In this document: piece after piece, positions 57,244 through 64,000 of the stretch | How the letters are laid out: each line of letters begins with the position of its first letter | Position numbering within the stretch: position 1 is the stretch's first letter | Assembly: GCF_012222965.1 (NCBI RefSeq) | Contig: NZ_CP038241.1 | Location: 992,001 to 1,056,000 of the forward strand | From: Allofrancisella inopinata | GTDB lineage: Bacteria; Pseudomonadota; Gammaproteobacteria; Francisellales; Francisellaceae | Direction of reading: 5' to 3' | DNA: 64,000 nt | Translations under genes and position numbers: made by a program | Notes under the pieces: model-generated | What the model was told of the DNA's origin: nothing | The model's input: only the letters and a program-made list of their open reading frames with translations | Databases searched by the model: none

Positions 57244-57977
57244 ATAAATACAATAAGATTAAGCAAAATTTCTTTTATGCTAATGAATACTCGAATAATG
57301 CAACTGTACAAAATCTAGTAAGAAAACAGCTTCTAAATATAAGTTTAGAATTTGTAAATACACCTGTAAATAATCTCTTATGTCTTGGTGTGAGAAATAC
57401 TTCAGAACTCTTAGAACTAAATAATACGTTTCAACCAAATACACTTGATATTGTTGATTTAGCTTTGCCAAATTTATCTAATTCACAAATATATAATGTT
57501 AAAAATATAAGCTTTTTTGAACTAAATTTTGATCAAGATTTACATTTATTAACTAAAAGCTATGATCTTATTTTTTCTAATATGTCTTTCCAATGGAGTA
57601 ATAACCTAAATAATTTAATATCTAATTTAAAAAGAAAGCTAAATAGTAAATCTTTGCTAGCTTTTAGCACTTTACTTTCGGGTAATTTTTATGAAATTAC
57701 AAACACCTTAAGAACAAACAAAATGCTTCCAAAAAATACTATTCTTAAAACAATTAAAGATAATAAATTAACATGCTTATATAACAGATCATACTATTTA
57801 ACTCTTAGATTTGATAATTTTAAACAATTAACTGCACACCTTAGAAATACAGGAGTAAATACATATACAGGCTCATTAAATAAGGTAAGTTTTAGTACCA
57901 TAAAAAATCTCTACAAACAATCTAATGACTGTAAATTAACTTATCATATTGGTTTATTTATATGCCATAAGGAGTAA
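57240..57977 (+). CDS. bioC: Malonyl-ACP O-methyltransferase BioC (divergent)
   Basis: 245 residues. The position between bioF and bioD and the start KYNKIKQNFFYANEYSNNAT (family pattern F-x-xAxxY) indicate BioC, which methylates malonyl-ACP to start pimelate synthesis. The SAM-binding glycine motif is weak (LLCLGVRNTSELLE instead of DxGxGxG), but the post-motif YDLIFSNMSFQWSNNL matches the family (LxxSNxxxQW). Function is assigned mainly from context. The BioH-type esterase partner gene was not seen in this window. Confidence 0.82.
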   Translation: MNKYNKIKQNFFYANEYSNNATVQNLVRKQLLNISLEFVNTPVNNLLCLGVRNTSELLELNNTFQPNTLDIVDLALPNLSNSQIYNVKNISFFELNFDQDLHLLTKSYDLIFSNMSFQWSNNLNNLISNLKRKLNSKSLLAFSTLLSGNFYEITNTLRTNKMLPKNTILKTIKDNKLTCLYNRSYYLTLRFDNFKQLTAHLRNTGVNTYTGSLNKVSFSTIKNLYKQSNDCKLTYHIGLFICHKE

Positions 57978-57980
57978 TTA

Positions 57981-58658
57981 ATGAAAAAATTTTTTATAAT
58001 AGGGATAGATACAGAAGTAGGTAAAACATATACTACCACAAATCTAATAAAAGCTTACGAATCACAGGGTATAAACTCACTCTGTTTAAAACCTGTAGCT
58101 TCAGGGAAAAGTGAAACTTCTGATTTAGCAGAGGATGTTGAAAGTATCCTAAACGCTTATAATTATAAATTCACTGCTGAGCAAATAAACTTAATTTCAT
58201 TTGATCAGGCTATAGCACCACATATAGCTGCCATGAATTTAAACAAAAATATTAATCTAATGGAACTCTATCAGTTTATTACAGATAAATATAAACACAA
58301 CTATGATATTTTACTTATAGAAGGTGCTGGAGGATTACTTACACCTTATTCTAATAATCTTACACAACTAGATCTAATAAAATCTTTACAAATACCAGTT
58401 TTATTAGTTTCTAGTATAAAAGTTGGCTGTATAAACCATACATTACTGACGATTAACGAGTTACAACGCCATAATATTAAATTAAAAGGTTGGGTAGCTA
58501 ATTGTAATAGTGAAAAAACTTTCTATATTGATGAACAAATACAAACAATAGAACAGCTATCTGGCCAAGAATGTTTAGCAAAAATAGCTAAAAATAGCAA
58601 TTATCAAGATTTTATCGAATTATCTAAAATACTAATCTCTCCAGATGAAAAAGTATAA
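57981..58658 (+). CDS. bioD: Dethiobiotin synthetase
   Basis: 225 residues. P-loop [28 protein letters not shown] substrate motif, [12 protein letters not shown] Walker-like motif. It closes the ureido ring of dethiobiotin with CO2 and ATP. Last gene of the operon; its 3' end overlaps birA, which is convergent, by 55 bp, so the two transcripts are antisense there. Confidence 0.94.
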   Translation: MKKFFIIGIDTEVGKTYTTTNLIKAYESQGINSLCLKPVASGKSETSDLAEDVESILNAYNYKFTAEQINLISFDQAIAPHIAAMNLNKNINLMELYQFITDKYKHNYDILLIEGAGGLLTPYSNNLTQLDLIKSLQIPVLLVSSIKVGCINHTLLTINELQRHNIKLKGWVANCNSEKTFYIDEQIQTIEQLSGQECLAKIAKNSNYQDFIELSKILISPDEKV

Positions 58659-59563
58659 GTATTACCATTAGATTCAATATGTATTTCACCAATATCAGAT
58701 AAATCTTTATAGCTACAATTTGAAAAAAGCTTATCTCCTATTTTCAGTAAAAAAGTTTTATCTTTTAAGTAATTCATCTTTTCATAATCTACTTTAAAAT
58801 AAGTGAATCCCTGTTTAACAAAGGTGTCTAGATCTTTACGAATTTCTGTAATAAGTGTAATTAGCAGTTCTGTTCTATCAATATGTTTCTTTGATTCTAA
58901 CTTTAAAGAAGTCCATTGGTTTGCTATATCTTCATTTTTCTGCATGTTTACATTTAAGCCAAAACCAATAAATAGTTTTGCTTTGTTATTAATTTCAGCA
59001 AAAATATTTATAATAATTCCACTAACTTTTTTATTGTTAATAAAAATATCATTAGGCCACTTTAATTTAGTTTCTAGCCCAAATCTGGCTAACGTTTTAG
59101 CAATGCTTATCGATATAACTAAAGATAGACCTGTCAATTTTGACACGTCTAATTCAACAAACTCAAGCAAAGTGCAATATATGTTTTTACCAAAAGGAGA
59201 ACTCCAACTTCTATTAAACCTACCAAAACCATTACTCTGATGCTCTGCTATAAAGATAGTATTTTTGCTAAAATTACCTTGGTTTTCTATAGCATATTTA
59301 GATGTTGAATCTATCGAATAAAAATATATAACTTTATCAAAAACTTTTTCTATTTTATTTACATCAATTAAATCTAATTTTTCTTCTAATAAATAGCCTA
59401 TTTTGGGATTAGAAAAAATATTTATTTTATATTTGTCTTTTAATTTTTTTATATTCTTAGATACAGCTGCTCTTGTAATTCCAAGCTTATTTCCTATCTC
59501 TTCCCCACTTACATATTTTTTGTCACTTAAGAAATTAAAGATTTGCTGTTGAGTTTTGTTCAT
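58604..59563 (-). CDS. birA: Bifunctional biotin-protein ligase and biotin operon repressor
   Basis: 319 residues. An N-terminal winged HTH (1-~60; [20 protein letters not shown]) marks the repressor form; the ligase domain has the biotinyl-AMP loop [20 protein letters not shown] (normally GRGRRGR.W), [17 protein letters not shown] with the catalytic Lys, and a short C-terminal SH3-like domain. It would bind the operator at 55092-55124 as biotinyl-AMP dimer. Located at the end of the operon that it controls. Confidence 0.95.
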   Translation of the reverse strand: MNKTQQQIFNFLSDKKYVSGEEIGNKLGITRAAVSKNIKKLKDKYKINIFSNPKIGYLLEEKLDLIDVNKIEKVFDKVIYFYSIDSTSKYAIENQGNFSKNTIFIAEHQSNGFGRFNRSWSSPFGKNIYCTLLEFVELDVSKLTGLSLVISISIAKTLARFGLETKLKWPNDIFINNKKVSGIIINIFAEINNKAKLFIGFGLNVNMQKNEDIANQWTSLKLESKKHIDRTELLITLITEIRKDLDTFVKQGFTYFKVDYEKMNYLKDKTFLLKIGDKLFSNCSYKDLSDIGEIHIESNGNTYTFSSGEISILDNSIKS

Positions 59564-59565
59564 AT

Positions 59566-60138
59566 TTAACTTTTAGTATTCTCTTTAAAATATTTACATA
59601 AGTCTACTAAAGCCTTATCAAACTCATCATTCACAAGCTGGTAATCATATTCATTAGCATGAGCAATTTCGCTTTCAGCTTGTTTCATACGGTAATCTAT
59701 AGTTTCTTTAGTATCTGTATTTCTAGCTTCTAACCTATTTCTAAGCTCATTTAAAGAAGGTGGTAATATAAACAAACTTTTGACTTTATCTTTATAGATT
59801 ATTCTTGTCTGTTGTGCTCCCTGCCAGTCAATTTCTAAGATTATATTTTTACCTTCTTTTAATAATCTGTCTAGTTCAGCTTTTGATGTTCCATAATAGT
59901 TTTTAAATACTTTAGCATATTCTAAGAAGCCATCTTTTTTTATTATATTTTCAAACTCCAATGTATCTACAAAATAATACTCTTTACCATTAGTCTCACC
60001 AACTCTAGGTAATCTAGTTGTATGTGATACTGCTACTGAAAAACTACTTTTACCGATTTGAGTTCCCAAAAAAGCTTTTAAAAGAGAACTTTTGCCAGCA
60101 CCAGATGGAGCTGAAACTATAAAAATATAGTTACTCAT
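59566..60138 (-). CDS. gmk: Guanylate kinase
   Basis: 190 residues. P-loop IVSAPSGAGKSSLLKAFLG, SHTTRLPRVGETNGKEYYFV (GMP binding), ILEIDWQGAQQTR and the lid LRNRLEARNTD. Phosphorylates GMP. It lies 2 bp upstream of birA on the same strand, so gmk-birA are likely one unit. Confidence 0.95.
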   Translation of the reverse strand: MSNYIFIVSAPSGAGKSSLLKAFLGTQIGKSSFSVAVSHTTRLPRVGETNGKEYYFVDTLEFENIIKKDGFLEYAKVFKNYYGTSKAELDRLLKEGKNIILEIDWQGAQQTRIIYKDKVKSLFILPPSLNELRNRLEARNTDTKETIDYRMKQAESEIAHANEYDYQLVNDEFDKALVDLCKYFKENTKS

Positions 60139-60262
60139 AGTAATTAACTAAAATAAATATTAATTCACAAGATTATACAATTTTAAAACTGTAAATAGAA
60201 CACAGCTTCCAAATAAACTGTATCCGTTAAAGTGACTTTATTTACTAGAATAATATTACCCC

Positions 60263-60346
60263 TTATTGTTTATCACTTATGTGTTGTGTTTTCAAATTCG
60301 ATAATTGAGAAAAGCTTACGCTACAGCCTTCAACCTTACACTTATA
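60263..60346 (-). pseudogene. Out-of-frame fifth zinc finger after the OTU/ZnF gene
   Basis: Immediately after the zinc-finger protein's stop, the -1 frame reads YKCKVEGCSVSFSQLSNLKT and ends QHISDKQ-stop. This is a recognisable CX4C finger start with the hydrophobic pattern F-x5-L and a late His, out of frame with fingers 1-4, which end HTVEG. A frameshift seems to have cut off a fifth finger. Confidence 0.55.
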
Positions 60347-62426
60347 TACCCTCTACCGTATGTATGCGCATATGGTTTTTCAAGCTTGATGCACGGTTGA
60401 AACGTTGATCACAGAATTCACACTGAAATGGTTTCTCTCCTGTATGTATAAGTATGTGTCTTTTCAAGTTTGATGGGTCGGTGAAACCTCGACCACAGAA
60501 TTCACACTGACATGGTTTTTCTCCTGTATGTATGAGCATATGTTGTTTCAAGTTTGATTGTTGGGTGAAACATTGACCACAGTCTTTACACTCAAATGGT
60601 CTCTCTCCTGTATGTATGAGCATATGTTGTTTCAAGTTTGATGTTTTGTTGAAACCTTGACCACAGACTTTACACTTATGTTTTCTCTCTCTAGTATGTA
60701 TTTCTAAATTCCCTGTTGAATTTTCATTATCAACATTTAATGTTTCTTCCAAAAGAATATCTACTGGCTGAGGTTTATTTTGTCTTTTACCTAAAATTTT
60801 ATCTGTTATTTTTGACTTTTCTAACTGTTTAACAGCTTTTTTTATTTGTTGTGATATGCTAATAGCACTGTTATTTACTGCAATGTAGGATTGATCTTGA
60901 TTTTTATTGCCTAATTGGTCTATACCCAAAGAATTTTGTATACTATTGTTGGCTTTTTGTCTATCAGCTATTAAAAAATAGTGTTCTTGGCCAGGTATTG
61001 TATTATCATAGCCTACATCAATATCGATTAAATTATTTGACGGAGCTATAGCTGTTATTTGCTCAATAGGTGTTTGTCTTGACTCTACCATTATCCTGTG
61101 TATATTAAGTCTAATATTGGGGTATAAATTTACTAATAAAAACATAACTAAATCGCCAGCTTCGTTGTTCCATAATCCTGGATTTGCTATATCATAGTAA
61201 ACTTTATTAAAATCACTAGCAGGAACAAAAGGCCTTAGATACTGCTGTACCATGTCATTTAGAATATATGAGGCTAATATAGCCCTTAAATTCTCACCAG
61301 AGTCAGGAAAGCCAACAATATCATGGGCTCTTCCTAAACGATGAACTTGTTTAACTACAGCATTATAAAAACAGTTGCCATCACGTGCTATCTCACCATT
61401 ATCTTTAATGTTATTACGCTGTAATTCTCTACTTTTTCCTTTTTGTGGTCCATTTTTTTTAATGAAAAATTTACCTAATTCTTGGATAAACTGGTCAATT
61501 AATTTTTGATCTTCATAACTGTGATTACGCTTAATGATCTCGCTTTTAAGATTATTTTTCGGTAGTTCAATTTTGGGAGGAGTCGGCTTTCCTTTATAAT
61601 TTTTTATTTCTACAGCCTTGGCTTTGCGTATTTCTTTATGTATATCTTTATTTCCATTAGGATAAACTTCTTTAAGATTATTAGCACTTAACTCATGTAG
61701 AAGAAAGAGTCTTTGAAGTATTATCACTCTATGGATGGTTTTCGAGATCATGTTAAATAATCTGTTGTCAGAAAATATTGATTCAAGGTTATCATTATTT
61801 AATTTATCGATATCAAAAATGTACTGCTTTAGTTCAGTTTCTAATTTACCTATTTCTGGAGTATTCTTTTTTTTAACCTTTTCATAATGCTTCTTATATT
61901 TATCAATTTGTTTTTTTTTAGCCTTAACATTTGCATTTAACCTAATTATTGTACTTTTGTATAGCCATTCAATATTTTGCTTTTGGAGAAATTTGATATA
62001 AAAATTATAAAAAATTTTTAATCCATCTTCACATTCAAAACTTATATCATACATATCCTGAGCATTCACTTTTAAACCTATATATTTTTCTTGATCACCA
62101 AACATACCCCCGTAACCTCTTAAAGCTTCTTTAGTAGCTTCTAATTTAGCATGAAAATTTTCAAGTAAAACAGCTAATAATAATCCTGCATACCCACTAG
62201 CAAAGCCTCCTATTTTTTCTCCCTCTTTTTGATTGTTTTTTAGTTGACTTATGGATGCTCGAGATTGTCTATATGTTTTATACAATGAATGAGAAGAATA
62301 CAGAAGATAAATATGAACTTTTTTAAGTTTTTTTTTACAAGACGAAACGTTGTGAATGAAGCTTGCTAACTTTTTTAAATTTAAATACACTAACCCAGAT
62401 AAGATCATGTGAGTTGTCTTACACAC
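60342..62426 (-). CDS. OTU-like cysteine protease domain fused to four C2H2 zinc fingers
   Basis: 694 residues from a GTG at 62426 (688 from ATG at 62408); the true start may lie further upstream in the preceding gene, because the frame stays open to an A7 run. Residues 1-~345 are Lys-rich and helical with a hydrophobic patch at 73-91. Residues ~345-490 resemble an OTU deubiquitinase: ARDGNCFYNAVVKQVHR with Asp349 and Cys352, LRAILASYILND, LWNNEAGDLVMFLLVNLYPN and a final EHYFLIAD with His482. Residues 584-690 are four classic Krueppel fingers (CxxC-x12-HxxxH) joined by HTGE(K/R)P linkers. Probably a host-directed effector; bacterial combination of these parts is unusual. Confidence 0.8.
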   Translation of the reverse strand: MCKTTHMILSGLVYLNLKKLASFIHNVSSCKKKLKKVHIYLLYSSHSLYKTYRQSRASISQLKNNQKEGEKIGGFASGYAGLLLAVLLENFHAKLEATKEALRGYGGMFGDQEKYIGLKVNAQDMYDISFECEDGLKIFYNFYIKFLQKQNIEWLYKSTIIRLNANVKAKKKQIDKYKKHYEKVKKKNTPEIGKLETELKQYIFDIDKLNNDNLESIFSDNRLFNMISKTIHRVIILQRLFLLHELSANNLKEVYPNGNKDIHKEIRKAKAVEIKNYKGKPTPPKIELPKNNLKSEIIKRNHSYEDQKLIDQFIQELGKFFIKKNGPQKGKSRELQRNNIKDNGEIARDGNCFYNAVVKQVHRLGRAHDIVGFPDSGENLRAILASYILNDMVQQYLRPFVPASDFNKVYYDIANPGLWNNEAGDLVMFLLVNLYPNIRLNIHRIMVESRQTPIEQITAIAPSNNLIDIDVGYDNTIPGQEHYFLIADRQKANNSIQNSLGIDQLGNKNQDQSYIAVNNSAISISQQIKKAVKQLEKSKITDKILGKRQNKPQPVDILLEETLNVDNENSTGNLEIHTRERKHKCKVCGQGFNKTSNLKQHMLIHTGERPFECKDCGQCFTQQSNLKQHMLIHTGEKPCQCEFCGRGFTDPSNLKRHILIHTGEKPFQCEFCDQRFNRASSLKNHMRIHTVEGI
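60360..60680 (-). repeat. 84-bp tandem repeats encoding the zinc-finger array
   Basis: Four imperfect tandem units of 84 bp, one per finger, each encoding a C2H2 finger plus linker. Recurring DNA such as ctcctgtatgtat(a/g)ag is shared between units. Helix positions -1/3/6 read K/N/Q, Q/N/Q, D/N/R and R/S/N in fingers 1 to 4. Confidence 0.8.
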
Positions 62427-62470
62427 AAATAATAATGCGCCTGTAGGAGTCGGTAGTGTAGGATCGGGTA

Positions 62471-62791
62471 CTAGGGTATTTTTTTATCAAATAAAGCTAC
62501 TTTAGATAATGAATTATCTTCGTTAACTCTCAATAAATCTGATAGTGATTTAGAGCCATTTAATAGGGTTTGACTAATTTGTTTAGCTTGTTCTTTAGGT
62601 ATCACTTCAGCTTTTGCCTTACCCTTAACAAAGTTAAAAACTTCATATTGGACGTAGTCAAAAGGTATTTGGAATGATGGATGTCGATAAATATTTTTAG
62701 TAAATTTTTTATCCCATGGGACTGCATAAATGTCTATATTTAATATATATAAAAGATTTATAAAGTCTTTTGGTAATTTTAAATGGTACAT
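62471..62791 (-). CDS. N-terminal part of the OTU/ZnF protein in another frame (probable frameshift)
   Basis: 106 codons with a good AGAAGGAAA ribosome site before the ATG. No recognised domain (LPKDFINLLYILNIDIYAVP near the start; Lys/Glu-rich end). It terminates just after DKKIP at an A7 run (62479-62485, minus strand gat aaa aaa ata ccc tag). If one A is added, the frame continues as DKKNTLVPDPTLPTPTGALL straight into the OTU/ZnF gene, giving one protein of about 816 residues. So this is probably the true start of that gene, broken by an indel or restored by slippage. Confidence 0.6.
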   Translation of the reverse strand: MYHLKLPKDFINLLYILNIDIYAVPWDKKFTKNIYRHPSFQIPFDYVQYEVFNFVKGKAKAEVIPKEQAKQISQTLLNGSKSLSDLLRVNEDNSLSKVALFDKKIP

Positions 62792-63224
62792 GGTTTTCCT
62801 TCTATTAGTTTGGCTGTTCTTAATTTATATTATACTAAAAACTTATTTAATTTTTAAAAAATATTTTATTTTGCAATTATACTGGTTTAGTTAATTTTTT
62901 ATAAATTACTTAATTAATTGTAGTATATTTTTAAAATCATAAAGTAAGTAGAGTCGTTAGATTTTAAGTTTTTAAACCTTTTCTAATCTGCAGCGGGGCT
63001 TGTTTTGCTTTTGAATTTACAGGGTCTTTCTTATCGAGATTGACACTTGAGTATACAATCTTACAGTGTATGCTTAAAATTTGTGTTTTGTTAAAATAAA
63101 GATCAATAAAAAATTTTTTTAGTTATAAAAAAATTTTTAAAATAATTTTATTTTATTTAAACATGATATAATTGTTATATAAAACTTGTTTGTATAGTCT
63201 ATAAAGAAGGAACTATAATAATAT
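62792..63224. promoter_or_regulatory. 433-bp intergenic region between divergent accessory genes
   Basis: Very AT-rich. On the plus side TATAAT at 63167-63172 and AAGAAGG about 17 bp before the ATG at 63225 serve the rightward gene. On the minus side AGAAGGAAA precedes the 62791 start. A short GC-richer stretch (ctgcagcggggcttg, 62990-63004) stands out. No gene seen. Confidence 0.45.
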
Positions 63225-64000
63225 ATGAAATGTGATGTTTGCAAAAATGATCTTTGCTCTTGCCATATTAAGAAAAAAATTATTAATATTAAACACAATT
63301 TCGCCAACAAAGATCGCCTTGTAAACCTTTTTATTAATTCACAGAATCATACTAAACTTAAACCCATACCTAACAATAGCTTAATAATAGGCCCGAAACC
63401 AATAATACAATTACCAAAGAATACTTCTAATATAAAAAACAAACATAAAAGGAACCATGCTCACAACTTTGATGTTAAAGATACTATTAATAACTATAGC
63501 ACTATCAATAGAGTAGAAACAAAATCAGTTAATAGAACTCCTAGAGAATTTATCATAAGAGATAAATCTATAGTACATACACCCAAAAACAATTATATTG
63601 AACCGATAATCCATAATCTAAAAACTAAATCAATAACTCCTAGATATAAGGGAAATATTTTATTAAATAAGTTTATTCAATATTCTGAAAAAATACTAAA
63701 TATTATAAGAGTTAACAATTTCAACACAAACCCTCTGCAATTATACTCAAACCATAAAATTTTTAAAAACAACCCTTTTAATTTGCAGACGCTTTTATAT
63801 TATAACAAAAGCTTAAAATCAGAAATTAATACATTATTTAAAAATGAAAATCTTATAACATTTGGTTTTGAATATGAATTTGCAGGTTTTAATAAACAGC
63901 AGTTTCTTTCAATGAATAAAGAAGCCCAATATCTCTGTGCCACTGGACACAATGAAATCATGAAAGATTCAACTAATTTTATAAATGAGTGGAAAATTGA
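63225..64000 (+). CDS. Asn/Lys-rich hypothetical protein, runs off window end
   Basis: The frame is open for 258 codons to the last base, so the 3' end is missing. The N-terminus MKCDVCKNDLCSCHIKKK has a C-x2-C-x4-C-x-C-H cluster that could bind zinc. A long low-complexity, basic stretch follows (to ~200), then ITFGFEYEFAGFNKQQF, which recalls the FGxExEF opening of amidoligase-like domains, though only this short segment supports it. It is divergent from the OTU/ZnF gene and may be another accessory effector. Confidence 0.5.
   Translation, partial: MKCDVCKNDLCSCHIKKKIINIKHNFANKDRLVNLFINSQNHTKLKPIPNNSLIIGPKPIIQLPKNTSNIKNKHKRNHAHNFDVKDTINNYSTINRVETKSVNRTPREFIIRDKSIVHTPKNNYIEPIIHNLKTKSITPRYKGNILLNKFIQYSEKILNIIRVNNFNTNPLQLYSNHKIFKNNPFNLQTLLYYNKSLKSEINTLFKNENLITFGFEYEFAGFNKQQFLSMNKEAQYLCATGHNEIMKDSTNFINEWKI

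Noticed and set aside
1-64000. Prophage or conjugative element
   Set aside because: No integrase other than the IS transposase, no structural phage or mating genes; accessory genes are scattered singly.

Overview
The window is AT-rich chromosomal DNA from a gammaproteobacterium. Gene content and order (the miaB-ybeZ-ybeY-ybeX-lnt block, rne-lgt-thyA, bioA next to bioBFCD, 6S RNA before the folate cyclo-ligase gene) together with very low GC point to Francisella or a close relative in the Francisellaceae. The genus is inferred from gene order and protein character; no database search was possible.

Layout. Positions 1-2920 hold the end of exonuclease III, a RhuM-Fic fusion and glutathione reductase. 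Positions 2960-5100 are an accessory island: an IS3-family element with a classic A6G frameshift site, inserted in or beside decayed genes. Positions 5100-9920 carry xseB-xseA, ppa, dacA, ybeD and lipB. Positions 10040-17230 mix housekeeping genes (rplY, prs, tsaB, nagA) with accessory genes: an ORF with an early in-frame stop, a PQ-loop membrane protein, and a eukaryotic-like F-box plus seven-WD40 protein. Positions 17290-25050 hold ylqF, a Sel1-repeat protein, a compact four-gene set (two tandem ThiF-like adenylyltransferases, a membrane-anchored alpha/beta hydrolase, an isopropylmalate-synthase-like enzyme fused to a cupin) and a small protein with a Cys-His-Asp triad like those of bacterial cysteine-protease or deamidase effectors. 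Positions 25100-53770 are largely core: tdk, miaB to lnt, rmuC, uvrC, rnd, an MFS pump, glyS, tatD, recF, 6S RNA, fau, a bolA-like gene, two DedA genes, recO, a cysteine desulfurase, rne, lgt, thyA, serA and tilS.

Positions 53800-59560 are a self-contained biotin locus. bioA diverges from bioBFCD across one BirA operator with overlapping promoters, and birA, encoding the ligase and repressor, faces the operon at its far end. gmk follows.

The last 4 kb is again accessory and is the most striking part: an OTU-type cysteine protease domain fused to four Krueppel-type C2H2 zinc fingers. Its frame appears broken at an A7 run upstream, and a fifth degenerate finger lies out of frame just after the stop. 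A divergent, Asn/Lys-rich gene then runs off the window. The eukaryotic-like proteins (F-box/WD40, OTU/zinc finger), the triad protein and Fic sit singly between core genes. This fits an intracellular or protist-associated bacterium that acquires host-directed effectors one at a time. Small inverted-repeat elements (two families) and fragments of extragenic repeats are scattered through the intergenic gaps. No rRNA, tRNA, CRISPR array or prophage was seen.
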